Shown: positions 1-6,785 of the stretch, piece after piece | Position numbering within the stretch: position 1 is the stretch's first letter | How the letters are laid out: every line of letters begins with the position of its first letter | Origin: Gemmatimonadaceae bacterium | GTDB lineage: Bacteria > Gemmatimonadota > Gemmatimonadetes > Gemmatimonadales > Gemmatimonadaceae | Assembly (NCBI GenBank): GCA_014379705.1 | Contig: JACMLI010000282.1 | Location: forward strand, 1 to 9,067 | Length of the DNA: 9,067 bases | Direction of reading: 5' to 3' | Program-made: the position numbers and the translations under genes | Notes under the pieces: model-generated | Databases searched by the model: none | What the model was told of the DNA's origin: nothing | Seen by the model: only the letters and a program-made list of their open reading frames with translations

Positions 1-931
1 CCGGCAGGACGCCCTTGAAGTACTCGATCGTGCGTTGCACGCCGGCCCTGAGCTCGACTTTCGGCTCCCAGCCCAGCATCGTGCGCGCCCGCGTGATGTC
101 GGGCTTCCGGACCTTCGGGTCGTCGACCGGCAGGTCGCGCAACTCGACCTGGCTCTTCGAACCCGTCAGTTCCAGCACGAGGTCGGCGAGTTGGCGTACG
201 GTGAACTCGTTCGGGTTGCCGATGTTCGTGGGCTGCGAGTCGCCGTGCATGAAGAGGCGATAGATCCCTTCGACCTCGTCCTCCACAAAGCAGAAGGAGC
301 GCGTCTGCGTGCCATCGCCGTAGATCGTCAGGTTCTCGCCCTGCAACGCCTGCACGATGAAGTTGGAGACCACGCGCCCGTCGTGCGGACGCATGCGCGG
401 GCCGTACGTATTGAAGATGCGCACGATCCGGGTGTCGACGCCGTGGGCCCGATGGTAGGCCATCGACATCGCCTCGGCGAAGCGCTTCGCCTCGTCGTAC
501 ACGCCGCGCGGGCCGATGGGGTTCACGTTGCCCCAGTACGCCTCCGTCTGCGGGTGCACGAGGGGATCCCCGTACACCTCTGACGTCGACGCAAGGAAGA
601 AGCGGGCCCCCTTGGCCTTGGCCAGGCCGAGCGCGTTGTGCGTGCCGAGCGACCCGACCTTGAGCGTCGCGATCGGGTGCTCGAGGTAGTCGATCGGCGA
701 TGCCGGCGAGGCGAAGTGGAGGATGCCGTCGAGCGGCCCGGCAATGTACGTGTAGTTCGAGACGTTGTGCCGGACGAACTCGAAGCGGTCGTTCCCCGCG
801 AGGTGCGCGACGTTCTCGGGATTGCCCGTGATGAAGTTGTCCAGCCCCACCACCGTGTGGCCATCGCGGAGGAATCGGTCCGTCAGGTGCGACCCGAGGA
901 AGCCGGCAGCGCCGGTGATGAGGACCCTCAT
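1..931 (-). CDS. uxs: UDP-glucuronate decarboxylase / UDP-xylose synthase (3' end outside window)
   Basis: This extended short-chain dehydrogenase converts UDP-glucuronate to UDP-xylose through an NAD-bound 4-keto intermediate. Translation from ATG 931 gives 310 codons open to the window edge, ending IEYFKGVLP. Bacterial members have about 310-320 aa, so only the last few residues and the stop are missing. Visible motifs are the NAD-binding GAAGFLG (7-13), HFASPASPIDYLEHPI, STSEVYGDP with the active-site Ser/Thr and Glu, the YxxxK pair in YDEAKR (Y145, K149), RIFNTYGPRMRPHDGRVVSNF, and YGDGTQTRSFCFV with the conserved arginine. ASPASPIDY and the TSEVYGDP/HPQTE context are typical of UXS and set it apart from UDP-glucose 4-epimerases and dTDP-glucose dehydratases. 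The ATGA overlap with ugd indicates that the two are made together. A G-rich tract just upstream of the ATG may serve as a weak ribosome binding site. Confidence 0.94.
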   Translation of the reverse strand, partial: MRVLITGAAGFLGSHLTDRFLRDGHTVVGLDNFITGNPENVAHLAGNDRFEFVRHNVSNYTYIAGPLDGILHFASPASPIDYLEHPIATLKVGSLGTHNALGLAKAKGARFFLASTSEVYGDPLVHPQTEAYWGNVNPIGPRGVYDEAKRFAEAMSMAYHRAHGVDTRIVRIFNTYGPRMRPHDGRVVSNFIVQALQGENLTIYGDGTQTRSFCFVEDEVEGIYRLFMHGDSQPTNIGNPNEFTVRQLADLVLELTGSKSQVELRDLPVDDPKVRKPDITRARTMLGWEPKVELRAGVQRTIEYFKGVLP

Positions 932-2235
932 GCGCGCCCCCGTCCGATCGATTCGTAGGTGAAACCCAGCGCCCGCATCTTCGAGCCCGTGTACAGGTTG
1001 CGCCCGTCGATCACGATCGGCGTCCGCAAGGTCGACTTGATGCGGTTGAAGTCGGGGTGGCGATATTCGTTCCAGTCCGTGACGACGACCAGCGCGTCCG
1101 CCCCCTCGAGGGCTTCATAGTTGGTCTCGGCGTACGACACCCGGTCACCGAGCTTGTGCTGTGCCTCCTTCATGGCGGCCGGATCGTGCGTGGCCACGGT
1201 GGCGCCGGCCGCGAGGAGCGCCTCGATGAGCACGAGCGACGGCGCCTCGCGCATGTCGTCGGTGTTCGGCTTGAACGCGAGGCCCCACACGGCCACGCGC
1301 TTCCCCGTGACCGGACCGCCAAACGCCGTCTGCAGCTTCTCGAAGAGCCGCTGCTTCTGGATGTCGTTGGCCTCCTCGACGGCGTCGAGCACGCGCAGCG
1401 TGGCCCCGAACTCCTTCGCCGTCCGCACCAGCGCCTTCACGTCCTTGGGGAAACACGAGCCGCCGTAGCCAGGCCCCGGGAAGAGGAACGAGGGCCCGAT
1501 GCGATTGTCCGAACCGATGCCCTTTCGCACCAGGTCGACGTCGGCGCCGACACGCTCGCACAGGTTCGCGATCTCGTTCATGAACGAGATGCGCGTCGCC
1601 AGCATCGCGTTCGCGGCGTACTTGGTCATCTCCGCCGAGGCGATATCCATGAAGATGATCGGCTTGCCCGTGCGCACGAACGGCGCATAGAGCTCGGCCA
1701 TCACGCTGCGCGCATGGTCGGAATCGACGCCGAGCACCACGCGATCCGGGCGCATGAAGTCGTCGACCGCGGCCCCTTCCTTGAGGAATTCGGGGTTCGA
1801 GCAGACGTGGAACGGGAGCTTGGCGTGCTTCGACACCGCGGCGTGCACCTTCTGCGCCGTGCCCACGGGAACCGTCGACTTGGTCACGACGACGCACTCA
1901 CGCTTCATGTGGCGTCCGATGTCCTGGGCCACGGCAAGCACGTGCCGCAGGTCTGCCGATCCATCCTCGTCAGGCGGTGTGCCGACCGCGATGAAGATGA
2001 CCTCGGCCTTGGCGATCGCCGCCGCGACGTCGGTGGTGAACGTCAGGCGCCCCGTCTTCTGGTTGCGCTCGACGAGGGCCTCCAGGCCGGGCTCGTAGAT
2101 CGGGATCTGGTTCTCGAGCAGCATCCCGATCTTGCGTGCGTCGACATCCGCGCACGCCACGTCGTTGCCGGTTTCCGCGAGGCACGCGCCGACCACAAGG
2201 CCGACGTAGCCGGTTCCCACCACCGTGATATTCAT
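928..2235 (-). CDS. ugd: UDP-glucose 6-dehydrogenase
   Basis: This 435-aa enzyme oxidises UDP-glucose to UDP-glucuronate with two NAD. The Rossmann motif GTGYVGLVVG is at residues 7-16. VGTPPDEDGSADL (84-96), KSTVPVGT (119-126) and NPEFLKEGAAVDDF (147-160) are classic UGD blocks. EMTKYAANA (202-210) carries the conserved lysine K205, and C261 in GYGGSCFPKD is the catalytic nucleophile. WGLAFKPNTDDMREAPS lies in the C-terminal UDP-binding domain. The GGSCFPKD motif and overall pattern separate it clearly from the neighbouring WbpA-like enzyme, so the two are distinct steps and not duplicates. The start at 2235 has only a weak purine site (GAAG), at the end of the repeat-filled gap. Its stop overlaps the start of the decarboxylase gene as ATGA, so its product probably goes straight to UDP-xylose, although UDP-glucuronate could also be used directly. 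Confidence 0.96.
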   Translation of the reverse strand: MNITVVGTGYVGLVVGACLAETGNDVACADVDARKIGMLLENQIPIYEPGLEALVERNQKTGRLTFTTDVAAAIAKAEVIFIAVGTPPDEDGSADLRHVLAVAQDIGRHMKRECVVVTKSTVPVGTAQKVHAAVSKHAKLPFHVCSNPEFLKEGAAVDDFMRPDRVVLGVDSDHARSVMAELYAPFVRTGKPIIFMDIASAEMTKYAANAMLATRISFMNEIANLCERVGADVDLVRKGIGSDNRIGPSFLFPGPGYGGSCFPKDVKALVRTAKEFGATLRVLDAVEEANDIQKQRLFEKLQTAFGGPVTGKRVAVWGLAFKPNTDDMREAPSLVLIEALLAAGATVATHDPAAMKEAQHKLGDRVSYAETNYEALEGADALVVVTDWNEYRHPDFNRIKSTLRTPIVIDGRNLYTGSKMRALGFTYESIGRGRA

Positions 2236-2303
2236 GACTTCAGCTGTTCAGGTTCGGGAATGTCTAGGGAGCGCTTTCGATCTGGTTCCAGCAAGACTGG
2301 ATG

Positions 2304-2508
2304 CTGGTTACACGACTGGGTACGGGGACTGGGTACTGGTTTCTGCTTACTCGAACTGGTGTACTGGGTACTTGACTCGTACTTGGCTTCCTTGACTCGT
2401 ACCTGGGGAGGGGCGACGTAGCCAGTTCCAGTCCCAGCCGGTAACCAGTTGGCCAGTTCCAGTAAGCAGAAACCAGCTACCAGTCCCAGTACCCAGTGCT
2501 GTAACCAG
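2304..2508. repeat. Large imperfect inverted repeat, arms about 85-90 bases
   Basis: This fills most of the 295-base gap 2236-2530 between the two dehydrogenase genes. Arm blocks 2336-2359 and 2453-2476 are complementary at 23 of 24 positions; blocks 2304-2323 and 2489-2508 at 18 of 20. Both pairs share the same centre (2406), so they belong to one palindrome. Weaker pairing continues inward to about 2388/2420, leaving a loop of about 30 bases. The plus strand of the right side contains twelve CCAG motifs between 2422 and 2515, and the left side eight CTGG motifs between 2282 and 2367, so the arms are made of degenerate ACTGG-type units. No T-run follows on either strand. I see no clear promoter or small gene in the gap. 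Confidence 0.85.
2371..2402 (+). repeat. 12-base direct repeat with 20-base period near the palindrome apex
   Basis: CTTGACTCGTAC occurs exactly at 2371-2382 and again at 2391-2402. A second pair, GACTGGGTAC, occurs at 2314-2323 and 2327-2336. These show that the left arm grew or changed by short tandem duplication. Confidence 0.7.
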
Positions 2509-2530
2509 TCACCAGCTGCAGTACCCGGCA

Positions 2531-3880
2531 TCACGATGGTGCCGACAGCGGCACCACCCTCGCCTTCGACACCGTCGTGCGCGACATCGCATTGCGAGCA
2601 TCCATGATGAGCGGCGCGTGGTCCGCCACCGCCTGGTAGTCGACGCTCGTGTGATCGGTGACGATCACCACCACGTCGCTCTGCTGCAGTCGTTCGTTGG
2701 TGAGCGCCACCCCCTCGTGCGTGACGCCATGCTCGCGGAAGCTCTTTACCCACGGGTCATGGTACACGACGATGGCGCCTCGCTCCTCCAGCATGCGCAT
2801 CACCTCGAGCGCCGGGCTCTCGCGCATGTCGTCGATGTCCTTCTTGTACGCGACGCCGAGCACGAGCACCCGGGCGCCCTTCACCGACTTCTGGTCGTCG
2901 TTGAGCGCCCGCGCGACCTTGCGCACCACGTACTCCGGCATTTCGGAGTTGATGTCGCTGGCGAGGTCGATGAAGCGCGTGCGGTAGTTCAGCGTGCGCA
3001 TCTTCCAGGCGAGGTACAGCGGGTCCAAGGGAATGCAATGGCCGCCGATGCCCGGGCCGGGCGTGAACTTCATGTAGCCGAAGGGCTTCGTCGCGGCGGC
3101 GTTGATCACCTCCCACACGTCGACCCCCAGCTTGTCGCACACGATCGCCATCTCGTTCACGAGCCCGATGTTCACGGCGCGGAACGTGTTCTCCATCAGC
3201 TTCACCAGCTCCGCCACCTCGGCGCTCGCCACCGGCACCACGGTGTCGATACACGCCGAATACAGCGCGCTCGCCACCTCGGTGCAGTTCGGCGTCACGC
3301 CGCCCACGACCTTCGGCGTGTTCTTCGTGTGCCAGGTCGGATTGCCCGGATCCACACGTTCGGGCGAAAAGGCCAGGAAGACATCCTGACCGACGACGAG
3401 CCCCTTCTCCTCGATGCGTGGCTGCAGCACTTCGCGCGTCGTGCCGGGGTACGTCGTGCTTTCAAGCACGATCAGCATCCCCGCCCGGCAATTGCGCGCG
3501 ATGGCCAGCGTGGCCGCCTCGACATAGCTCATGTCGGGGTCGCGGCTCTTCGACAGCGGTGTGGGGACGGCGATCGAGATCGCGTCGCAATCACGCAGCC
3601 GGGCCTCCTCCGTCGTCGCCACGAACCGGCCCAGGCGCACCTGCTCGGCCACGTCCTCCGTGGGAACGTCCTGGATGTGCGAGTGCCCCGCCATGAGCGA
3701 CTGGACGGCCCGTTCGGACACGTCATAGCCCACGACCTTGAACCCCGCCTTCGCGAACTCCATTGCCAGCGGGAGCCCGACATAGCCGAGCCCCACGACC
3801 CCGACCACGGCCGTCCGGTCCTTGATCCTGTTGAGTAGCTGCTCTTTCATGCCGTTAGTTGCCGTGAGGCCCGGGGTCAT
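2531..3880 (-). CDS. wbpA: UDP-N-acetyl-D-glucosamine 6-dehydrogenase (WbpA type)
   Basis: This nucleotide-sugar dehydrogenase should oxidise C6 of UDP-GlcNAc to UDP-GlcNAcA in two NAD-dependent steps, the entry reaction of the pathway. The Rossmann motif GLGYVGLP starts at residue 30. The GHSHIQDV block (65-72), SPERVDPGN (172-180) and LVKLMENTFRAVNIGLVNEM (226-245) mark the UDP-GlcNAc/UDP-ManNAc dehydrogenase branch. The catalytic cysteine is C282 in GIGGHCIPLDPLY; UDP-glucose dehydrogenases have GGSCFPKD there. The C-terminal domain has GVAYKKDIDDMRESPA. The start is uncertain: ATG at 3880 lies 6 bases after the wbpE stop but has no clear Shine-Dalgarno, and ATG at 3850 (MKEQLLNRI, 439 aa) matches the usual family N-terminus better. 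Either start implies translation by reinitiation or coupling from wbpE. The gene is followed by a 295-base gap with a long inverted repeat. Confidence 0.94.
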   Translation of the reverse strand: MTPGLTATNGMKEQLLNRIKDRTAVVGVVGLGYVGLPLAMEFAKAGFKVVGYDVSERAVQSLMAGHSHIQDVPTEDVAEQVRLGRFVATTEEARLRDCDAISIAVPTPLSKSRDPDMSYVEAATLAIARNCRAGMLIVLESTTYPGTTREVLQPRIEEKGLVVGQDVFLAFSPERVDPGNPTWHTKNTPKVVGGVTPNCTEVASALYSACIDTVVPVASAEVAELVKLMENTFRAVNIGLVNEMAIVCDKLGVDVWEVINAAATKPFGYMKFTPGPGIGGHCIPLDPLYLAWKMRTLNYRTRFIDLASDINSEMPEYVVRKVARALNDDQKSVKGARVLVLGVAYKKDIDDMRESPALEVMRMLEERGAIVVYHDPWVKSFREHGVTHEGVALTNERLQQSDVVVIVTDHTSVDYQAVADHAPLIMDARNAMSRTTVSKARVVPLSAPS

Positions 3881-3886
3881 GCGCGC

Positions 3887-4999
3887 TCAGCGGCCGTAGA
3901 AAGCACGAACCGTGCCCACAACCTCGTCCAGCTGGGCCGAGGTCAGCTCCGGGAAGATCGGGAGTGACAACACTTCCTTCGACGCCCGTTCCGACTCCGG
4001 GAACTGCCCCTCCTTGTAGCCGAGGTACGCGAAGCAGGGCTGAAGGTGGAGCGGAAGCGGATAGTAGATCGAACTCCCGATGCCCCTGGACTTGAGGTAC
4101 GCCTGCAGCTCATCGCGACGATCCGTGCGGATCGTGTACTGGTTGAAGATCGACTCGTTGGCCGCATCGACCCAGGGAAGCTGTATCTCGGAGACATCCG
4201 CGAGATTGGACGAATAGTACGCGGCGTTGGCCCTTCGTCCGGCGCTCCAATGCGACAGGTGCGGCAGCTTGGCCGCAAGCACTGCTGCCTGCAACGCGTC
4301 GAGGCGCGAGTTGAAGCCCACTTCGTCGTGGAAGTACATCTTCGCGCCGCCGTGCACCCGGAGCCGCTTGAGGCGCGTCGCGAGTGCGTCGCTCTGCGTG
4401 ACCATCATGCCCCCATCGCCGTAGCCACCAAGGTTCTTCGACGGGAAGAACGAGAAGGTACCGATGGTGCACACTTCGCCGGCCATGCGCTTGACGCCGT
4501 CCATCATGCGCGACGCGCCAATGGACTGCGCGGCGTCCTCGATCACCGGAATGCCCTTCAAGCGCACGGCCACGTCCTCGACGTTCGCCATCTGCCCGAA
4601 CAGGTCGACGGGGATCACGGCCTTCGTCTTCGACGTCACCGCGGCCGCCGCCGCCGCCGGGGAGATATTGAACGTGTCCGGCTCGATGTCGCAGAACACC
4701 GGCGTGGCGCCGACGTTGTGGATCGTGCCTGCGGTCGCAAAGAAGGTGAACGGCGTCGTGACCACCTCATCACCGCGCCCGATGTCGAGCGCGCGCATGG
4801 CGAGCAGGATCGCATCGGTGCCATTCGCGCACCCGATGGCGTGCTTCACGTGCGACAGCTCGGCGACCATCTTCTCGAGGCGTTCGACGGGCTCGCCAAG
4901 GATGAAGAGCTGGTCGTCGACCACCCTCATCATGGATGCGACGACCTCGTCGCGGATCGATGCGTGCTGCGCCTTCAGGTCAAGCAGGGGGACCGGCAT
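3887..4999 (-). CDS. wbpE: UDP-2-acetamido-2-deoxy-3-oxo-glucuronate aminotransferase, DegT/DnrJ/EryC1/StrS family (WbpE/WlbC type)
   Basis: This 370-aa PLP-dependent sugar aminotransferase should aminate the 3-keto sugar made by the WbpB-like enzyme, with glutamate as donor, giving UDP-GlcNAc(3NH2)A. The N-terminus VPLLDLKAQHASIRDEV is typical of the family. CANGTDAI (57-64) contributes to cofactor phosphate binding. IEDAAQS (153-159) supplies the aspartate (D155) that faces the pyridine nitrogen. FFPSKNLGGYGDGG (184-197) carries the Schiff-base lysine K188. The C-terminal YYPLPLHLQPCF and LSLPIFPELT blocks are also typical. Length is normal and the GGAGG site supports the start. Residues 115-120 are six alanines encoded by a GCC/GCG-type triplet run near 4640-4660, a possible slippage site. 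Family membership is certain; the 3-keto-glucuronate substrate is inferred from the adjacent wbpB-, wbpD- and wbpA-like genes, since related enzymes act on other keto sugars. Confidence 0.93.
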   Translation of the reverse strand: MPVPLLDLKAQHASIRDEVVASMMRVVDDQLFILGEPVERLEKMVAELSHVKHAIGCANGTDAILLAMRALDIGRGDEVVTTPFTFFATAGTIHNVGATPVFCDIEPDTFNISPAAAAAAVTSKTKAVIPVDLFGQMANVEDVAVRLKGIPVIEDAAQSIGASRMMDGVKRMAGEVCTIGTFSFFPSKNLGGYGDGGMMVTQSDALATRLKRLRVHGGAKMYFHDEVGFNSRLDALQAAVLAAKLPHLSHWSAGRRANAAYYSSNLADVSEIQLPWVDAANESIFNQYTIRTDRRDELQAYLKSRGIGSSIYYPLPLHLQPCFAYLGYKEGQFPESERASKEVLSLPIFPELTSAQLDEVVGTVRAFYGR

Positions 5000-5003
5000 A
5001 CTT

Positions 5004-5008
5004 CCTCC
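5004..5008 (-). promoter_or_regulatory. Shine-Dalgarno site for the wbpE-like gene
   Basis: GGAGG on the minus strand lies 4 bases before the ATG at 4999-4997, the strongest ribosome binding site in the window. It suits a gene that is not coupled to its upstream neighbour, and it fixes the start. Confidence 0.7.
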
Positions 5009-5024
5009 GAAATCAAGAGCAGGA

Positions 5025-5138
5025 GCGAATCACGAGAGTCACGGGCAATACGAGAAGCACGGGAGGCACGACAAACTCCGATTGAGCAACTCGTGCCTCT
5101 CGTGCCTTCCTGTACTGCTCGTGATTCCCGTAATTCGC
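5025..5138. repeat. Imperfect inverted repeat, 47/48-base arms with 19-base loop
   Basis: The gap between wbpB and wbpE (5000-5158) is mostly one long palindrome. The arms are 5025-5071 and 5091-5138 and the loop is 5072-5090. Aligning one arm with the reverse complement of the other gives about 39 matches in 48 columns with a single one-base gap. Several mismatches are transitions that would become G-U wobbles in RNA. In the minus-strand transcript the hairpin would end about 25 bases before the wbpE start codon, just upstream of its Shine-Dalgarno. No T-run follows on either strand, so it does not look like a rho-independent terminator. I see no convincing promoter in the gap. Confidence 0.85.
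5028..5072 (+). repeat. Five tandem degenerate 9-base units
   Basis: The left arm of the palindrome divides exactly into five consecutive 9-mers: AATCACGAG, AGTCACGGG, CAATACGAG, AAGCACGGG, AGGCACGAC. The approximate consensus is ARNCACGRG. The right arm, read as reverse complement, shows the same unit (AATTACGGG, AATCACGAG, CAGTACAGG, then a 10-base unit and AGGCACGAG). The 9-base period could be translated, but no gene is supported here. Confidence 0.75.
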
Positions 5139-5158
5139 CGTGAAGTCCTTCAAGCAGT

Positions 5159-6202
5159 TCATACCTTTGCGCGCAATGGAAGCGGCACTTCGTGCCCCGT
5201 CCGCGCCGACTCGTAAATGCCGAGAATGAGCTCGAGCGACTTCCGCCCCGCCCGCCCATCAGTATCCGGCTGCGCCTGTCCACGAAGGACTGCCACCACG
5301 TTGCGGTAGTACCCCTCGTGGCCGAGCCCGTACACGTTAGGCGGCACGTAGTTCGACGTCTCGACCAGCTTGTCGTCGTCGTCGTAGTCGGCGAATTGCC
5401 ACGTCTCCACCTTGTTCACCGCCGTCCCGCCGATCTTCACCGTCCCGGTCTCGCCGAGCAGCGTGATCGAGCCCTCCAGGTTGCGCGGGTATGTGAGCAT
5501 CGTGACTTCGATGACGCCGAGGGCGCCGCTGCGGAACTTGAGCACGGCGATCCCCGTGTCCTCGGCCTCGATCCGGCGCGCAAGTGTCGCCGTCTTGGCC
5601 ATCACCGACTCCACGGGACCCATGAGCCACTGCACCAGGTCCACGTAGTGCGACGCCTGGTTCATGAATGCCCCGCCGTCGAACTCCCACGTTCCACGCC
5701 AGGGCGCCTGGTCGTAGTACTCCTGCGGACGCGTCCAGCGCACCGTCGTGTTCACCATGTACAGTCGCCCGAAGCGCCCCTTGTCGAGGGCGCGCTTGAG
5801 CATCTGGATCGGCGGATTCAGTCGATTCTGCTTTACGACGAAGAGGTGAACCCCCGCGTCGTCACAGGCCTGGACCAGTTCGTCGGCCGTCGTCAGCGAA
5901 ATGGCCATCGGCTTCTCGCAGATCACGTGCTTCCCGGCCCTGGCCGCGTGGATTCCATGACTCGGATGCAACCCAGACGGGGTGCAGATCGTCACCACGT
6001 CGGCGGGCACCGTCTCCAGCATCTTCGCCTGCGACGTGAACCACGGAACGCCACTGGCCTTCCCTGCTTCCTCGGCGCGCGACTCGATCGTGTCGCACAC
6101 GGCGACCAGCTGAAAGTCGGGGATCTTCGCAATCGCCTCGAAGTGATTGCGGCTGATGCGCCCGCAGCCGGTGACGGCGATCCGGAACCGCTGCGGACTC
6201 AT
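5159..6202 (-). CDS. wbpB: UDP-N-acetylglucosaminuronate 3-dehydrogenase, Gfo/Idh/MocA family (WbpB/WlbA type)
   Basis: This 347-aa NAD-dependent oxidoreductase should oxidise C3 of UDP-GlcNAcA to the 3-keto sugar used by the aminotransferase. The N-terminal Rossmann motif is GCGRIS (12-17). The Gfo/Idh/MocA signature EKP is at 96-98, with K97 the expected catalytic lysine. NQASHYVD (181-188) carries the conserved histidine H185. The stretch from VKQNRLNP through WTRPQEYYDQAPWRGTW to MLTYPRNLEGS is characteristic of WlbA/WbpB rather than of general family members. Length is normal. The start ATG overlaps the previous stop as ATGA and has a GAGGG site. In P. aeruginosa, WbpB passes its product to WbpE and recycles NADH with 2-oxoglutarate; some WlbA homologues do not, and the sequence alone does not decide this. 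A run of four Asp before a Lys (about residues 268-272, on a GTC repeat near 5370) is a small local oddity. A 157-base gap holding an inverted repeat follows the stop. Confidence 0.93.
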   Translation of the reverse strand: MSPQRFRIAVTGCGRISRNHFEAIAKIPDFQLVAVCDTIESRAEEAGKASGVPWFTSQAKMLETVPADVVTICTPSGLHPSHGIHAARAGKHVICEKPMAISLTTADELVQACDDAGVHLFVVKQNRLNPPIQMLKRALDKGRFGRLYMVNTTVRWTRPQEYYDQAPWRGTWEFDGGAFMNQASHYVDLVQWLMGPVESVMAKTATLARRIEAEDTGIAVLKFRSGALGVIEVTMLTYPRNLEGSITLLGETGTVKIGGTAVNKVETWQFADYDDDDKLVETSNYVPPNVYGLGHEGYYRNVVAVLRGQAQPDTDGRAGRKSLELILGIYESARTGHEVPLPLRAKV

Positions 6203-6785
6203 CGTTCACCCTCTGGTTCGAGGTTCTCGGCGCCAATGCGATACGCGCTGCCACACGCGGCGCACACGAGACGCATGCCCGTGACCGCGTCGTACCCTGC
6301 GAGCTTCTCCCCGCACTGGCAGACCCACCCCACCTGGCGCGCCGGCACGCCGACCATCAGCGCGTACGGCTTGACGTCCTTCGACACGACCGCCCCGGCG
6401 CCGATGAACGCATAACGACCCAGCTCCACGCCGCACACGATCGTCGCATTGGCCCCGATCGACGTGCCCTGCCTGACGAGGGTGCGCTTGTACTCCGCCT
6501 TGCGCGACACATGGCTCCGCGGGTTCACGACGTTCGTGAACACCATCGACGGGCCGCAGAACACGTCGTCCTCGAGCTCGACGCCCTCGTAGATCGACAC
6601 GTTGTTCTGGATCTTCACGTTGTTCCCGATCCGAGTACCCGGCATCACGACCACGTTCTGGCCGAGGCTCGACCGCTCTCCGATCACCGCCCCCGGCATC
6701 ACGTGGCAGAAGTGCCAGACCTTCGTGCCCTCGCCGATCACGGCGCCGGCGTCCACGTACGCGGACTCGTGGATGAACGGGGCCA

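Noticed and set aside
2236..2300. Promoter for ugd
   Set aside because: The best -35-like TTGCTG and -10-like TAGACA are about 22 bases apart, too far for a confident sigma-70 call.
1057..2421. Plus-strand open frame of 454 codons opposite ugd
   Set aside because: It is an Arg/His/Leu-rich shadow of a strongly conserved enzyme in GC-rich DNA and shows no recognisable domain.
2618..3838. Plus-strand open frame of 406 codons opposite the WbpA-like gene
   Set aside because: Same pattern of low-complexity Arg/His composition; the minus-strand frame has clear catalytic motifs.
928..3880. The two dehydrogenases as a tandem duplication
   Set aside because: They differ in active-site motif (GGSCFPKD against GGHCIPLDP) and in most conserved blocks, so they are separate subfamilies for different substrates.
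5028..5072. CRISPR-like array
   Set aside because: Units are 9 bases, degenerate and contiguous with no spacers, and no cas gene is present.
5025..5138. Possible rho-independent terminator
   Set aside because: The stem is long and imperfect and is not followed by a T-run on either strand; the downstream gene continues the same pathway.
5000..5158. Small repeat protein from the 9-base units
   Set aside because: The in-frame triplet repeats (Ala/Ser-Arg-Glu) exist only because the unit is a multiple of three; there is no start with a ribosome site, and the frame merges into a shadow of wbpE.
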